Shown: positions 42,198 to 52,500, numbered from the stretch's first letter. The stretch: 64,000 bases of DNA from JAHDHW01 sp963793295 (GCA_963793295.1 CAWBZX010000013.1:248001-312000), one strand, 5' to 3'. Made by a program: numbers and translations. Notes: generated by a model not told the origin, from the letters alone.

Positions 42198-43082
42198 TTA
42201 CCTGACGCCATTTAAAAATAAAATTGTTTCATCAAGGCTACCTAAAATAGTGACATTACCAACTGATTGGACATCTTGAGCGACAACCTGATAGCCTGAA
42301 AGCAAAATTTGACAAGACTTAAAAGAACCAGACAATTCATCTACATATTTTTGGACAGGATGTTTTGCAAAGGATTCGGTAATCATTGTAAAGATAAAGT
42401 CAGGTTTGTGGACACTATATGCATCGAATAAATCACCTGTTGCTATGTTTTGTCCCAAATAGATAACAGCGTTGCCTCTCGACTTGAGCAAATAATGCAT
42501 AAACAGCAGACTGAGTTCTTGATTTTCACCTTCAGGCAGAAAGATCAAAAACTTTTTAGCATTATTTCCTGCAATAATAGGTTCTTTATCAATTGCCGCT
42601 ATTGTTTTTTGCCGAATAAAGTTACTGATAAAATTTTCCTGTACCGGATTGATTGATCCGGTAAGCCAAAAAACACTCAATTTGTCTAAGAAGGGATATA
42701 TGACCTGGAGCATGGTTTGTTCAAAACCCAACTGTTCGATATATGTTGTTAAAATGCGATCAAGCTTATATTCGTCCATTTCAACCATAGCCAATGTGAG
42801 TTCGTCCAGTTGGGTACCGAGATCAAGGTTGATTTCTGAAATAGCTGAAACTTTTTCGACTATTTCTTTTTTCGTCATTTTGGCAATTTTCGAAATCTTA
42901 TGGCCATTGCGATTGAGTACCACAATATTTAACAACAAATTGAGGTCTGCATCACGATAATAACGAATATTGGTATCCGTGCGATTAGGTTTGATTATTC
43001 CATACCTTTGCTCCCAAATACGAATAGTATGAGCTTTTATCCCACATAACTTCTCCAGATCTCTTATTGAATAAACTGCCAC
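42198..43082 (-). CDS. MerR-family regulator with degenerate B12-binding domain
   Basis: The 294-residue protein has an N-terminal MerR helix-turn-helix (YSIRDLEKLCGIKAHTIRIWEQRYG begins at residue 4), then a CarH/LitR-like four-helix region (about 85-165) and a Rossmann-type cobalamin-binding-like domain (about 175-290). The lower-ligand motif ExHExG reads E186-N-Q-E-L-S191, so the histidine is replaced by Gln188 and the glycine by Ser191. The usual EHF after the conserved Trp reads ENF (149-151). Binding of cobalamin in the CarH manner is therefore unlikely. It may respond to another ligand or act without one. The adjacent downstream gene is YceI. Confidence 0.85.
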   Translation of the reverse strand: MAVYSIRDLEKLCGIKAHTIRIWEQRYGIIKPNRTDTNIRYYRDADLNLLLNIVVLNRNGHKISKIAKMTKKEIVEKVSAISEINLDLGTQLDELTLAMVEMDEYKLDRILTTYIEQLGFEQTMLQVIYPFLDKLSVFWLTGSINPVQENFISNFIRQKTIAAIDKEPIIAGNNAKKFLIFLPEGENQELSLLFMHYLLKSRGNAVIYLGQNIATGDLFDAYSVHKPDFIFTMITESFAKHPVQKYVDELSGSFKSCQILLSGYQVVAQDVQSVGNVTILGSLDETILFLNGVR

Positions 43083-43475
43083 TTTCTATCAAATTTGGTG
43101 AAAGGTTATAAATATGAAAATATTCTATTAGTTTTATAGACCACGTTCTATTAACAGAAAGTGATATGTTTTGTTTACAAAGATTGTCAGATAACTGATG
43201 AAACAAGCCTTTTAAACTAGCCGTTGAACAGGTATTCTTGTTTTTTTACTTAATTTAGCTTGTCTTCTTAAGTTTGTTTAAAAGAGCTTTTGTCAGAAAA
43301 AAAATACTCCCTTTTAATTGACCCTTAAGATATTTGTTAAATAGCTGAGTGTCAACAGATTTACAATTTTTTAATTTCTAAAATATAATTCCGAAAATTA
43401 AACCTAATTTTACGGAGAGACTGTGTAAATTAAATTTATTCCGAAAATTCTGTATTTATCAAAAAGATATTATCT
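43083..43475. other. 393-bp divergent intergenic region
   Basis: Between the MerR gene and the T9SS cargo gene no coding frame is supported. It contains a 12-bp direct repeat ATTCCGAAAATT at 43388-43399 and 43438-43449, exactly 50 bp apart and close to the start of the cargo gene. This could be a pair of regulator sites. The rest is AT-rich. Confidence 0.4.
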
Positions 43476-46400
43476 ATGAGCTTTAAATCTTTTACACTCA
43501 AATCGATTGGAAAATACCCTGCCACAATGTTTTTGTTTCTGGGTTTGCTGTTTACAACCCTGAATGCCCAAGGCAAAGAATCTTCAACATTTTTTGATGC
43601 TCCGCCACCGTTGGTCGATACATGTTATTATACGCTTGAACTTTTTGACTCGTTTGGGGACGGGTGGAATGGATCTATTTTGACGATCACAATTAATGGT
43701 GTTTCTACTAATTATACTTTCACAACAGGAACAGAAGCCATTTTTGTAGTAGCAGCGATAAGCAATGCACCATTCATAGCTACCTATTCTGCAGGTGCAT
43801 TTCAAAACGAAGTCACCTATAATATCCTGGATCCTTCTGGGAATATCATATTTTCCGATGGTCCTTTTCCGCAAACAGGAGAAGTCTTAAACATTTTTGC
43901 ATGCCCAACATGTCCAGGCCCTTTCAATGTATCCGTAGATGATGTAGGAGGTGTTGATGCTGATCTAAGCTGGACACCAGCTGATTCTGCTGGAGTTTAT
44001 TTACTGGAATATGACGTTGTAGGATTTACTATAGGCACTGGCAATATGTCTACTACTTCAAATACAAATGTTCATTTGACGGGATTGCAAGAAAATACAG
44101 AATATGATTTTTATATTTCTGTAGCCTGTGACAATGGTGATTCGAGCGCTATTATTGGCCCGATTTCTTTTAAAACAATCTGGCTCATTGATGTGGGTGT
44201 CTCTGATATTCTGACTCCTCAAACGCAATGTGGCCTTTCTGATGATGAAACCGTTCAGGTGACTTTAAAAAATTACGGAGACCTTCCACAATCCCTTATT
44301 CCTTTTAAATATAGTGTGAACGGTGTAGACGCTGGTGTGCAATATCCTGTCGACGGATTTTTTACAGGAGTCATTAGCAATGATAGTACAGCTACTATAG
44401 ATTTTGAAACAACTTTTGATTTTTCAGCATTTGGAGAATATACTATTGAAGCCTGGACTGAATTAGAAAACGACAGTGATATCAATAATGATAGTTTTTC
44501 TTTTACTATTACCAATATTCCTGTTGTAACAGAATTCCCTTATTTTACTGACTTTGAAGCTTGGGATGGAGGATGGAAAAATGACTTAGAAAATAGTGTA
44601 AACAGTACCTGGGCATTTGGAGAACCCAATGGCCCGGACATCTCCAGCGCGGCAAGTGGTATAAATGCCTGGGTGACCAACCTCAATGGCAATTATAATA
44701 ATAATGAATTATCCTATTTTGTTTCCCCTTGTTATGATTTTACTGCTCTTGCCGAAGATCCGATAATTAATTTTTCAGTATATTATGATACCGAATTAAA
44801 CTGGGATGGAGGATGGTTGGAAGGGAGTATCGACGGAGGCATGACCTGGTCTAAAATTGGTTCGATGGGAACAGGCGTCAACTGGTATAATTTCAATAAT
44901 ACCATCCAAAATCTGGGTAATGTTTGGGCTGGCAATTCCAATGGCTGGCTCAATGCCGAAAATACATTGACAGGATTTGCAGGGGAATCTGACTGCAGGT
45001 TCCGTTTTGCTTTCGATTCTGATGGCTCAGTCAACTCGTATGATGGCATCGGTATTGACGATGTCCTTATTTCTCCAATATTTGAGGACGATCTCTCTAT
45101 GCTTAACGCTGACCACGAAAGCGTTTCTGACTGTGGATCTGAAGAAGATCATGTGATTGTTGAAATCCGCAATGCTGGTTCAAGCCCCCAATTCGGATTT
45201 GATGTCTCTTATCAGGTTAATGGAGGAGACGTTGTAACAGAAAACGTAGGCCCACTAATCGTCCTTCCCGGAGCTATTGAGTCCTATACTTTTACAACGC
45301 CTTTTGACTCTAAAGTTTTCGGAACAACATTCGAAATAGAAGCCTGGACCAATTTATCTACAGAATTGAATTTTATAAATGATACAACTTCGTTTGCATT
45401 CAATACCGTCACCCCGGATGCACTTCCTTTGGTGGAGGGTTTTGAAGACTTTACACTTCCGACTGGTTGGATAAGTGATGGTTTTATAACTAATTTGCAT
45501 GGTAATGTTTCTTATGTTATTGCAAGAAACCTGTACTCCGGTATCCAAAGTTTCCAATTAACTACTTCCAATATCGGACCTATCAATTTTGGTGACAGCC
45601 TCACTTTCGATTACCGATATACAGATTGGAGTGCAGGGACTGTTGCGACTACATTAGGTTCCGGAGATTCACTTCAAATCCAGGTTTCTACAGATTGTGG
45701 TGATTCGTTTACCACAGTCTTTACCATTAATCAAAACAACCATACACCCACTGCTGTAATGACAAACAGACTTATTGATCTTGATCAATTTGGTGGTGAA
45801 GTAATAAAAATACGTTTTGTAGGAACTTGGGGATCCGGAGATTATTGGCTGGATATTGACAATATCAATATTATTGGTTGTCCGCAGTCACTTGGTGTTG
45901 AGCTTCAAACTATTTACGAATCAACTACAGGTGCAAGTGATGGTTCAATTGTAGTCAATCCAACGCAAGGGCAATCTCCTTTTACTTACGAATGGGATGA
46001 CCCTAATGCACCTGACAACCTTGGTGAAGGAACTTACACGGTGACAATAACTGATGCAAATGGCTGTATTGAAATTACAACAGTCGAATTAGAAGTATGT
46101 CCGGATAACCTTGACCTTAGTTCTGAAGTAACTCCTGTCTCTGAAGAAGGTAATTCAGATGGAAAGATTACCATTTTTGCAGGAAATGGTGAAGGCCCTT
46201 ATTCTTATGAGTGGGATACTGGTGATTCGACTGCAGTTATTTCAGGTTTACCCGTTGGTGAATATGTTGTAACTGTAACCGACGTACATAATTGTTCCGA
46301 TATAATTACGGTAACTGTTGATGTAATGGTTGGCTTGGAAGATTTGAATATTTTATCTGAAATTAGTTTGATACCTAACCCCACTTCCGGAATTTCAACG

Positions 46401-46604
46401 CTGAATGTTGAACTCTCACAATCCGCTGAAATTCAAGTTCAATTGATAAATGTAGTTGGCCAAATTCTGTTTTTTGAAGAAAGTCAAAATAGTACTTCAA
46501 TTTCTTATCCGCTTAATTTAAGTGCGTTCCCGGAAGGCATCTATTTTGTCAGGATTCAGATTGATGATCAATTATTTATTGAAAAACTCATTCGTGCCAG
46601 ATAA
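43476..46604 (+). CDS. Large secreted T9SS-sorted multi-domain protein
   Basis: The 1042-residue protein has an N-terminal signal region ending near LNAQ (about residue 32). Residues 48-150 contain the FDSFGDGWNGS repeat-type domain, and 150-235 look like a fibronectin III domain (VSVDDVGGVDADLSWTP). Two similar modules with DISxxN-rich motifs fill 235-800. Two SprB-type repeats follow (TVTITDANGC and VVTVTDVHNC). The last 80 residues are a type A sorting domain: LIPNPTSGISTLNV and GIYFVRIQIDD with basic EKLIRAR at the end. It is exported by T9SS and likely displayed on the surface. Substrate is unknown. Confidence 0.9.
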   Translation: MSFKSFTLKSIGKYPATMFLFLGLLFTTLNAQGKESSTFFDAPPPLVDTCYYTLELFDSFGDGWNGSILTITINGVSTNYTFTTGTEAIFVVAAISNAPFIATYSAGAFQNEVTYNILDPSGNIIFSDGPFPQTGEVLNIFACPTCPGPFNVSVDDVGGVDADLSWTPADSAGVYLLEYDVVGFTIGTGNMSTTSNTNVHLTGLQENTEYDFYISVACDNGDSSAIIGPISFKTIWLIDVGVSDILTPQTQCGLSDDETVQVTLKNYGDLPQSLIPFKYSVNGVDAGVQYPVDGFFTGVISNDSTATIDFETTFDFSAFGEYTIEAWTELENDSDINNDSFSFTITNIPVVTEFPYFTDFEAWDGGWKNDLENSVNSTWAFGEPNGPDISSAASGINAWVTNLNGNYNNNELSYFVSPCYDFTALAEDPIINFSVYYDTELNWDGGWLEGSIDGGMTWSKIGSMGTGVNWYNFNNTIQNLGNVWAGNSNGWLNAENTLTGFAGESDCRFRFAFDSDGSVNSYDGIGIDDVLISPIFEDDLSMLNADHESVSDCGSEEDHVIVEIRNAGSSPQFGFDVSYQVNGGDVVTENVGPLIVLPGAIESYTFTTPFDSKVFGTTFEIEAWTNLSTELNFINDTTSFAFNTVTPDALPLVEGFEDFTLPTGWISDGFITNLHGNVSYVIARNLYSGIQSFQLTTSNIGPINFGDSLTFDYRYTDWSAGTVATTLGSGDSLQIQVSTDCGDSFTTVFTINQNNHTPTAVMTNRLIDLDQFGGEVIKIRFVGTWGSGDYWLDIDNINIIGCPQSLGVELQTIYESTTGASDGSIVVNPTQGQSPFTYEWDDPNAPDNLGEGTYTVTITDANGCIEITTVELEVCPDNLDLSSEVTPVSEEGNSDGKITIFAGNGEGPYSYEWDTGDSTAVISGLPVGEYVVTVTDVHNCSDIITVTVDVMVGLEDLNILSEISLIPNPTSGISTLNVELSQSAEIQVQLINVVGQILFFEESQNSTSISYPLNLSAFPEGIYFVRIQIDDQLFIEKLIRAR

Positions 46605-46615
46605 TTTATATTTCT

Positions 46616-46668
46616 AAGGACACAGAAAAGGCGCTTGTTAACAAGCGCCTTTTCTGTGTCCTTTTTTG
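46616..46668 (+). terminator. Perfect 48-bp palindromic terminator
   Basis: The 24-bp arms 46616-46639 and 46640-46663 are perfect reverse complements with no spacer, followed by a T-run. It lies 12 bases after the T9SS gene stop and 95 bases before bshA. Confidence 0.85.
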
Positions 46669-46757
46669 AACTATTTTGCCTTAATTTTATTTTCTATTTA
46701 TTTGTTTTCAACACTCACTTTTTCTTTTATAAAACAACAAGTCAAAAATTAGAATTG

Positions 46758-47912
46758 ATGAAAATTGGAATTGTTTGTTATCCAACCTACGGAGGGAGTG
46801 GCGTTGTCGCAACTGAATTAGGGAAAGGCCTCGCAAAAAAAGGCCATCAGATTCACTTTATCACCTACCGTCAACCAGCAAGGCTACTGAATTTTCAGGA
46901 AAATGTATTTTATCACGAGGTCAGCGCCGCTGATTATCCACTGTTTGAATATCCTCCATACGATACTGCACTTACCAGCAAACTTGTTGACGTTGTAAAG
47001 TACGAAAACCTGGATTTGTTGCACGTTCATTATGCTATCCCTCATGCTGCAGTTGCATACATGGCTAAGAAAATTCTACTGCAGGAAGGTCGCTATGTTC
47101 CGGTCGTCACAACCCTACACGGGACGGATATTACTTTAGTGGGAAGCAACCCTTCTTTTGCTCCCGTAGTCGCCTTTTCCATCAATAAATCTGATGGCGT
47201 TACCGCTGTTTCAGAAAACCTAAGAAAGCAAACTTTTGAGACTTTTGATATCCAAAATGAAATTCAGGTCATTCATAACTTTATTGATTTTGAGCGTTTT
47301 AAAAAAAGTGATAAAGACCATTTTAAAAAAGCGATTGCTCCAAATGACGAAAAAATTCTTGTGCACACTTCCAACTTCAGAAAGGTTAAGCGGGTAGATG
47401 ACGTTATCCATATTTTTAAAAAAGTACATGACAAAATCCCATCAAAACTTCTACTCATCGGCGATGGTCCTGAACGACGAAAGTTGGAAGATCTTTGCAG
47501 AAAAATTGGCTTGTGTGATGAAATCCGATTCCTCGGAAAGCAGGATGCAGTTGAAGAATTGCTCGCTATTTCTGATTTGTTTATCATGCCTTCAGCAAGC
47601 GAAAGTTTCGGATTGGCAGCTTTGGAAGCTATGGCCTGTGAAGTACCTGTAATTTCTTCAAACGTTGGAGGGCTTCCAGAACTCAACATCAATGGCGTAA
47701 CAGGTTTTTTAAGCAAAATCGGCAACGTCAACGAAATGGCTAAAAATGCCATTAGCTTGCTTGAAAATGAAGATATGCTGGATAAATTTAGGGTTAACGC
47801 TTTGAAGCAGGCTAAGCGATTTGACATTTCGAATATTCTTCCGAAGTATGAAAAATACTATGAATATATTTTGAAAGAAAAGGTCCACAAAAAAACCAAA
47901 ATAAACACTTAG
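46758..47912 (+). CDS. bshA: N-acetyl-alpha-D-glucosaminyl L-malate synthase
   Basis: The 384-residue GT4-family enzyme makes the first intermediate of bacillithiol from UDP-GlcNAc and L-malate. It starts MKIGIVCYPTYGGSGVVATE at 46758. The longer in-frame start at 46635 would lie inside the upstream terminator and is rejected. LHVHYAIPHAAVAYMAK, VVTTLHGTDITLVGS and VTAVSENLR are BshA blocks, and SASESFGLAALEAMACEVP carries the GT4 catalytic glutamates. BshB and BshC genes are not in this window. The presence of bshA implies use of bacillithiol as low-molecular-weight thiol. Confidence 0.96.
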   Translation: MKIGIVCYPTYGGSGVVATELGKGLAKKGHQIHFITYRQPARLLNFQENVFYHEVSAADYPLFEYPPYDTALTSKLVDVVKYENLDLLHVHYAIPHAAVAYMAKKILLQEGRYVPVVTTLHGTDITLVGSNPSFAPVVAFSINKSDGVTAVSENLRKQTFETFDIQNEIQVIHNFIDFERFKKSDKDHFKKAIAPNDEKILVHTSNFRKVKRVDDVIHIFKKVHDKIPSKLLLIGDGPERRKLEDLCRKIGLCDEIRFLGKQDAVEELLAISDLFIMPSASESFGLAALEAMACEVPVISSNVGGLPELNINGVTGFLSKIGNVNEMAKNAISLLENEDMLDKFRVNALKQAKRFDISNILPKYEKYYEYILKEKVHKKTKINT

Positions 47913-47943
47913 CCCCTTGCTTTGCTGGAATTTGTCTCTGTTT

Positions 47944-50052
47944 TCACTCTTTTCTAAATTGAATTAATCCAAAAATAGCCAATAGAAAAAAGCTGGTACT
48001 GATCCCTAAATACAAAAGAAAGTTTTTAGGGTAAAAATCAAATTCAATTTGATGATTTCCCTCAGGTATATTAGCCGTGATGAAAATATCTTCTTTTTTA
48101 AAATGGGGGATTTCATGTCCATCAACTTTTACTTGCCAACCCGGATAATCCAATTGTAAAAAAATAATTTGTTGCTCTTCTTGAATAGTAACCTGAGCTT
48201 TAACATTTGTAGGATTGAAAGAGGTTATCGCAATAGATTTTTCAAAATTGTCATAAAGTGTATCCTTTAATGAAGTCGAACGCTCCCAATAAACTAAAGG
48301 ATGCTTCAGTTTTTCTATATGACCAGGGCTGTCATTAAATTGTCGGAAATCTTTAAGAATAAAATTATTATATCCGTCAAAAGCAATTTTTTTCAAAAGG
48401 ATATTATTGTTGAACCAAATAGGATAATAATCGCCATTTCCATAATGTGACGTGGCGATTATGTCTTCTTTTGGAATCGGAAATCCTTTGGGAAGTTGAT
48501 TCACTTTTTGTTGAAGTTCGGACGCGCTTTGTTCAGATGCCGCCGTGATAAAAACATTTAACTGAACGGATAAAAACAAATCCAACAAAATAAGCAGGGC
48601 TAAATATTTTTTAAAATGTTGCTTCCTCCATACAATTACTAAAATTAATATGGTAAGTAAAATTATTTGAATGGGTGCTTGGATGAGAACCAGCTGACTA
48701 TTTGAAGATTGGGATATAAATGTTGAAAAAGCTTTCGCGGAAAATTGATCAGGAATGGCAAAAGAACTTTTTTGTAATGAATAAAGAAAAATGCCAATCA
48801 AAACAAAGAGAAGTGAAATACTTAGATATTTTAGTTTTTTCCAATCCAAAGCGCCTGCTTTTCCATTCCAGTAATTTTGTAATGAAATTCCAAATAATAA
48901 TAAAAAACAAAGCAAAGCGAATACCCGGAACAATGCAGGATAACGGAATAAATTCATAAAAGGAACGTAATGATATAACCAGGCCCGAAGAAAAGAAAAA
49001 TCACCCAAGGCGATTAACAAAAAAAGGAAACCCACAAACCCCAAGAACAGTACTTTGAATTTGGGTTTTATAAAAAGATACAGCCCACAGAATAAAAAAC
49101 CCATCAAGCCAAAATATCCATTTGACATTGAAATATCTGTTTGATAAAAAGCTGTGTTGCCTCCGGTAGTAAAAGGTAAAATAAACGAAATATAACTTTG
49201 TGGTGAAAAAGGCAATAACTGGACCTCGGCAAGACTCAAGGTATCCCCTCTTACGAGATGCGGCAGCACTTCAATGAAGAAAACAAAAAAGACCAGTCCC
49301 TGCAAAACAAACATCAAAAAAAATAGACAATTGTTGATTAGAAATTGCTTCGCCCTTGCGTATTCTTTTTTACGAATTTGAAGCAATAAATAGACTAAAA
49401 AGACAAGCAATAAAATGTAAAACAAAGTGATAATGAAAGCAGGATAACCTCCCGTCAATAATAAAAAAGAAAAAAGAGAAACACCAAGTGCATCGCTCCA
49501 ATGGTTTCCTTTGACCAACCTATAATAAAAATATAATATATAAGGCATCCAGGTAGCGCTGATAATCCAGCTTAGATGCTGCGCATTTCCTACAAAAAAC
49601 CCACAACAAGCATAACTTAAACCCACTAAAAGCGCAATATCATTTGGCAATCCAATAGCCTCAGAAAGTTTCTTCATGCCATAAAAAGCAAAAAGGATAT
49701 GCAGGATATATTCCAGATTGATGGCATAAGGGCTATAACCTAAAAAATAACCGATAATCCAGACAATCGGATATAATGATCCACTTTGCGGATCTGTATG
49801 TAAAGGATAACCCAGGTTAGTGTAAGGATTCCAGACCGGTAGTATGTTACTTTGTAGACATTCTCCTATCAAATAACGCATAGGATAAAACCAATCCATC
49901 ATATCATATTTCATGGTATATTGAAGGCAGCTGATGGGCCAGTAAGCCATCAAAAGAAATAGGATGGCTGCAAGAAATTTGATGTTTTTTGATCGCTTCA
50001 CACTATCGATTGATTCCTGTTTTCGTTTCGGAAAATTAACATATTTAATCAA
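47944..50052 (-). CDS. YfhO-family polytopic membrane protein
   Basis: The 702-residue protein has about a dozen hydrophobic helices and a soluble C-terminal domain of about 170 residues before a last helix. DMMDWFYPMRYLIGE (50-64) and LPVWNPYTNLGYPLHTDPQSG are typical of the YfhO/GT-C-like family that probably glycosylates cell-surface polymers. The acidic residues after helix 1 would form the catalytic loop. No dedicated cluster of polysaccharide genes surrounds it. The last helix (LYLGISTSFFLLAIFGLIQF) is followed by RKE. It faces bshA convergently, with 31 bases between stops. Confidence 0.85.
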   Translation of the reverse strand: MIKYVNFPKRKQESIDSVKRSKNIKFLAAILFLLMAYWPISCLQYTMKYDMMDWFYPMRYLIGECLQSNILPVWNPYTNLGYPLHTDPQSGSLYPIVWIIGYFLGYSPYAINLEYILHILFAFYGMKKLSEAIGLPNDIALLVGLSYACCGFFVGNAQHLSWIISATWMPYILYFYYRLVKGNHWSDALGVSLFSFLLLTGGYPAFIITLFYILLLVFLVYLLLQIRKKEYARAKQFLINNCLFFLMFVLQGLVFFVFFIEVLPHLVRGDTLSLAEVQLLPFSPQSYISFILPFTTGGNTAFYQTDISMSNGYFGLMGFLFCGLYLFIKPKFKVLFLGFVGFLFLLIALGDFSFLRAWLYHYVPFMNLFRYPALFRVFALLCFLLLFGISLQNYWNGKAGALDWKKLKYLSISLLFVLIGIFLYSLQKSSFAIPDQFSAKAFSTFISQSSNSQLVLIQAPIQIILLTILILVIVWRKQHFKKYLALLILLDLFLSVQLNVFITAASEQSASELQQKVNQLPKGFPIPKEDIIATSHYGNGDYYPIWFNNNILLKKIAFDGYNNFILKDFRQFNDSPGHIEKLKHPLVYWERSTSLKDTLYDNFEKSIAITSFNPTNVKAQVTIQEEQQIIFLQLDYPGWQVKVDGHEIPHFKKEDIFITANIPEGNHQIEFDFYPKNFLLYLGISTSFFLLAIFGLIQFRKE

Positions 50053-50149
50053 TCTTTACTTATTGAAGCACAGTTACTCTGGGTTGGAATTATCTTTTTC
50101 TTTTTAGGAAGTAATTTTTTTTGATAAATCTCAGCGGATTGTCAATGAT

Positions 50150-52441
50150 TTAATTAATAAACAAAATCTTTGCAACAATAGCGTCGGGGTTTTCAGGTTG
50201 TTGGGTACTCGTACTAAACACTAAATAAACGCCCGAACTTGCTCTTTGACCATTATAATCTTTTCCGTCCCAAATAGCCTGGCCACCTAATGCTTTTGTT
50301 TCGTAAACTCTTTGGCCATTGATATCTGTGATTTTAACATTTGCATCTCTAGCAAGGCCTTTAATTGCAATTGGCCCAGTGTAATCCGGGTGAACGGGAT
50401 TTGGAAAAGCATATGCGTTTTTGGTATTTAGCACACCTCCTTCGGTTGCATCATAACGCAAAGAAATCATTCCATTTGCAGTACCAATAAATACTTCACC
50501 GGTTTTTTGATTGATAGCAATATCAGTAATTACATTGTCAAAAAGAGGGCTGTTTTCTTTATCAAAAAAAGCAATTTGTTCTTCTCCGCTTGCTGATTGA
50601 ACAAAAACTCCATTTTTCGTTCCAAACCACTTTCGATTTGCGCCATCAACTGCAATGGATGTTACAAATTCTGTTTCTAACAAATAAGCATTAAATCCAT
50701 CGACTTCAACAATTCGTTTTGAACCCTGGCAATTTGGATCAAATACATTACTTCCACACTCAAATACAACAGCTCCCAGTTCTGTACCAACCCAAACGTC
50801 TCCATTTAAGTCCACAGCTAAGGAAAGCGCTATATTTATAGGTAATTGGCTATTACTCGTTGTAAGTACCCTAAATTGATCATCATTTGGATCGTCAATA
50901 TCTCCTTCGTTGAAAATCAATACCCCCTGGCTACTTCCATCAATTGTAAACCATTTGTTTCCGCTTTGGTCGATAACGACTTGTCGTAAGCCTTTGCTAG
51001 AGGTAATAAAATTGTTTTGCCAGGTCCCGTCATTTTTAAAAACGACAATCGGATTTAAGGCCGAATTATTACTCATCCAAAGGTTTTTGTTTTCATCAAA
51101 AGCCAATCCACCGATGCGTATCCTTTCAGGGTCTGCACCAGTAGTCAACGGAGAATTTGTATCATTATAAAAAGTAAAATTTTCGCCGTCCATTTCCAAC
51201 AAACCAACATCATAGGACCCAACAAAAATCTTTTTATTTTCAGGATGGACTGCTATTCGGTAACAGGTTTTCAAATCCGCTAATTTACTGGGATAAGAAC
51301 TACTATTATACACTTTCCATTGTCCGTTAATCAGGGAATAATATCCAAAATTATTCCCCGTCCCTGGAGTTACAGTTGCAAGCCAGACATTATTCTCGTC
51401 AATCACAATCTCAGTAGCATGTTCGGAATAAGGAGAATTAACACGAATAAAACTACAGCTATTCGTGAAATCATCAGCGACTCTTACCCCACGCCAGCGA
51501 TCGGAAAACCAAATATTCTGTTGTTCATCTTCTATGGCGTAATAAGGTCGATTTACACAACCGGAACTGGACGATACAAAAGTTTGGTCTTTATTAAAAA
51601 ACAATACCTTCCCGGTACAATCAATACCATTCTCTCTACAATATGCTCCGACCAGCATGTGAGCACCTTCGGCAGTAATATAAATTATTTCATGGCCTTC
51701 TTCAAAATGTACAAATTCAAGCGTTCCGTTTTCGTAATTGTACAAAGTATCGTTTACATCAATGTATAATTTATTGTTAAACGTAACTATGGCATCAGAG
51801 CTGTAATCTTCAGAAAAACCATCCTCCGGCCCCAATAATTTCCATTCACCACTATTCTGTGGATTAGCATCCGAGCCAGCTGAAATTCGGTAAATTCCCT
51901 CTTCAGTAGCTGCATAAATATTTCCTTCAAAAACTGTGATGTCATTTACTTTGATTCCCAATTTGGCTGTAAAGCCAAATTCTTCGCGTTCAACATTCAA
52001 TTCCAACACACCAAATCCACAAGAAAGGTAAAACAGATCTTCAGATACCTGATAAATATTATAAATCCCTTTGTCACCAATTATATCAAAGTTTTTCACA
52101 TCTGGCAAGTTGACAATGCCATCAGATTTTATTAAGTCGATATTACTGTTGGCATAACTTGCAATCAAAGTTTCGTGTTCTGAAGCATACTTCAAAACGC
52201 TCATCTTAATATCGGTCAGACCATCCACCTTAGATAAAAATTCTAAAGAATAGTCTTCTTTATCAACGGAAAAAATGGAATATGGTGCTGCAAAATAAAT
52301 TTTGGAACTGCTTTGAGTTATTGATTTGCCAATCGGATATGGAAGGTGCGATTTCCATTGATATATTTTCAAATCAGACTGTGCTGAAAGCACAATGGCA
52401 AAAACGAAAATCAGGATCAGAGTGAGTTGATATTTACGCAT
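50150..52441 (-). CDS. porZ: T9SS-associated protein PorZ
   Basis: The 763-residue exported protein has a signal peptide (about 1-20) and two beta-propellers visible as repeated strand blocks (DSIYFA, LIASYAN, IYAATEEGIYRI, MWFGTKNG-type). The C-terminal sorting-like domain runs from AYAFPNPVHPDYTG to the end, with ITDINGQRVYE and NGQRASSGVYLVF. This architecture is that of PorZ, which with PorU, PorV and PorQ attaches anionic lipopolysaccharide to T9SS cargo. The cargo gene four kilobases away fits an active T9SS in this organism. A -7-like box and an ATT microsatellite lie upstream. Confidence 0.9.
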   Translation of the reverse strand: MRKYQLTLILIFVFAIVLSAQSDLKIYQWKSHLPYPIGKSITQSSSKIYFAAPYSIFSVDKEDYSLEFLSKVDGLTDIKMSVLKYASEHETLIASYANSNIDLIKSDGIVNLPDVKNFDIIGDKGIYNIYQVSEDLFYLSCGFGVLELNVEREEFGFTAKLGIKVNDITVFEGNIYAATEEGIYRISAGSDANPQNSGEWKLLGPEDGFSEDYSSDAIVTFNNKLYIDVNDTLYNYENGTLEFVHFEEGHEIIYITAEGAHMLVGAYCRENGIDCTGKVLFFNKDQTFVSSSSGCVNRPYYAIEDEQQNIWFSDRWRGVRVADDFTNSCSFIRVNSPYSEHATEIVIDENNVWLATVTPGTGNNFGYYSLINGQWKVYNSSSYPSKLADLKTCYRIAVHPENKKIFVGSYDVGLLEMDGENFTFYNDTNSPLTTGADPERIRIGGLAFDENKNLWMSNNSALNPIVVFKNDGTWQNNFITSSKGLRQVVIDQSGNKWFTIDGSSQGVLIFNEGDIDDPNDDQFRVLTTSNSQLPINIALSLAVDLNGDVWVGTELGAVVFECGSNVFDPNCQGSKRIVEVDGFNAYLLETEFVTSIAVDGANRKWFGTKNGVFVQSASGEEQIAFFDKENSPLFDNVITDIAINQKTGEVFIGTANGMISLRYDATEGGVLNTKNAYAFPNPVHPDYTGPIAIKGLARDANVKITDINGQRVYETKALGGQAIWDGKDYNGQRASSGVYLVFSTSTQQPENPDAIVAKILFIN

Positions 52442-52500
52442 ACTAATATCAATTAAATCTTGAAATAATACTTATTAATAATAAGGTTTTAACACATTCA

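Noticed and set aside
46635..46757. Longer bshA start at 46635
   Set aside because: It would begin inside the palindromic terminator and add a hydrophobic tail absent from BshA proteins; MKIGIVCYPTYGG at 46758 is the family start.
47273..47827. 184-codon minus-strand frame inside bshA
   Set aside because: Fully antisense to a conserved glycosyltransferase gene; Ser/Leu/Ile-rich composition is typical of a shadow frame.
51320..51769. 149-codon plus-strand frame inside porZ
   Set aside because: Antisense to the porZ propeller region, no start context or family match.
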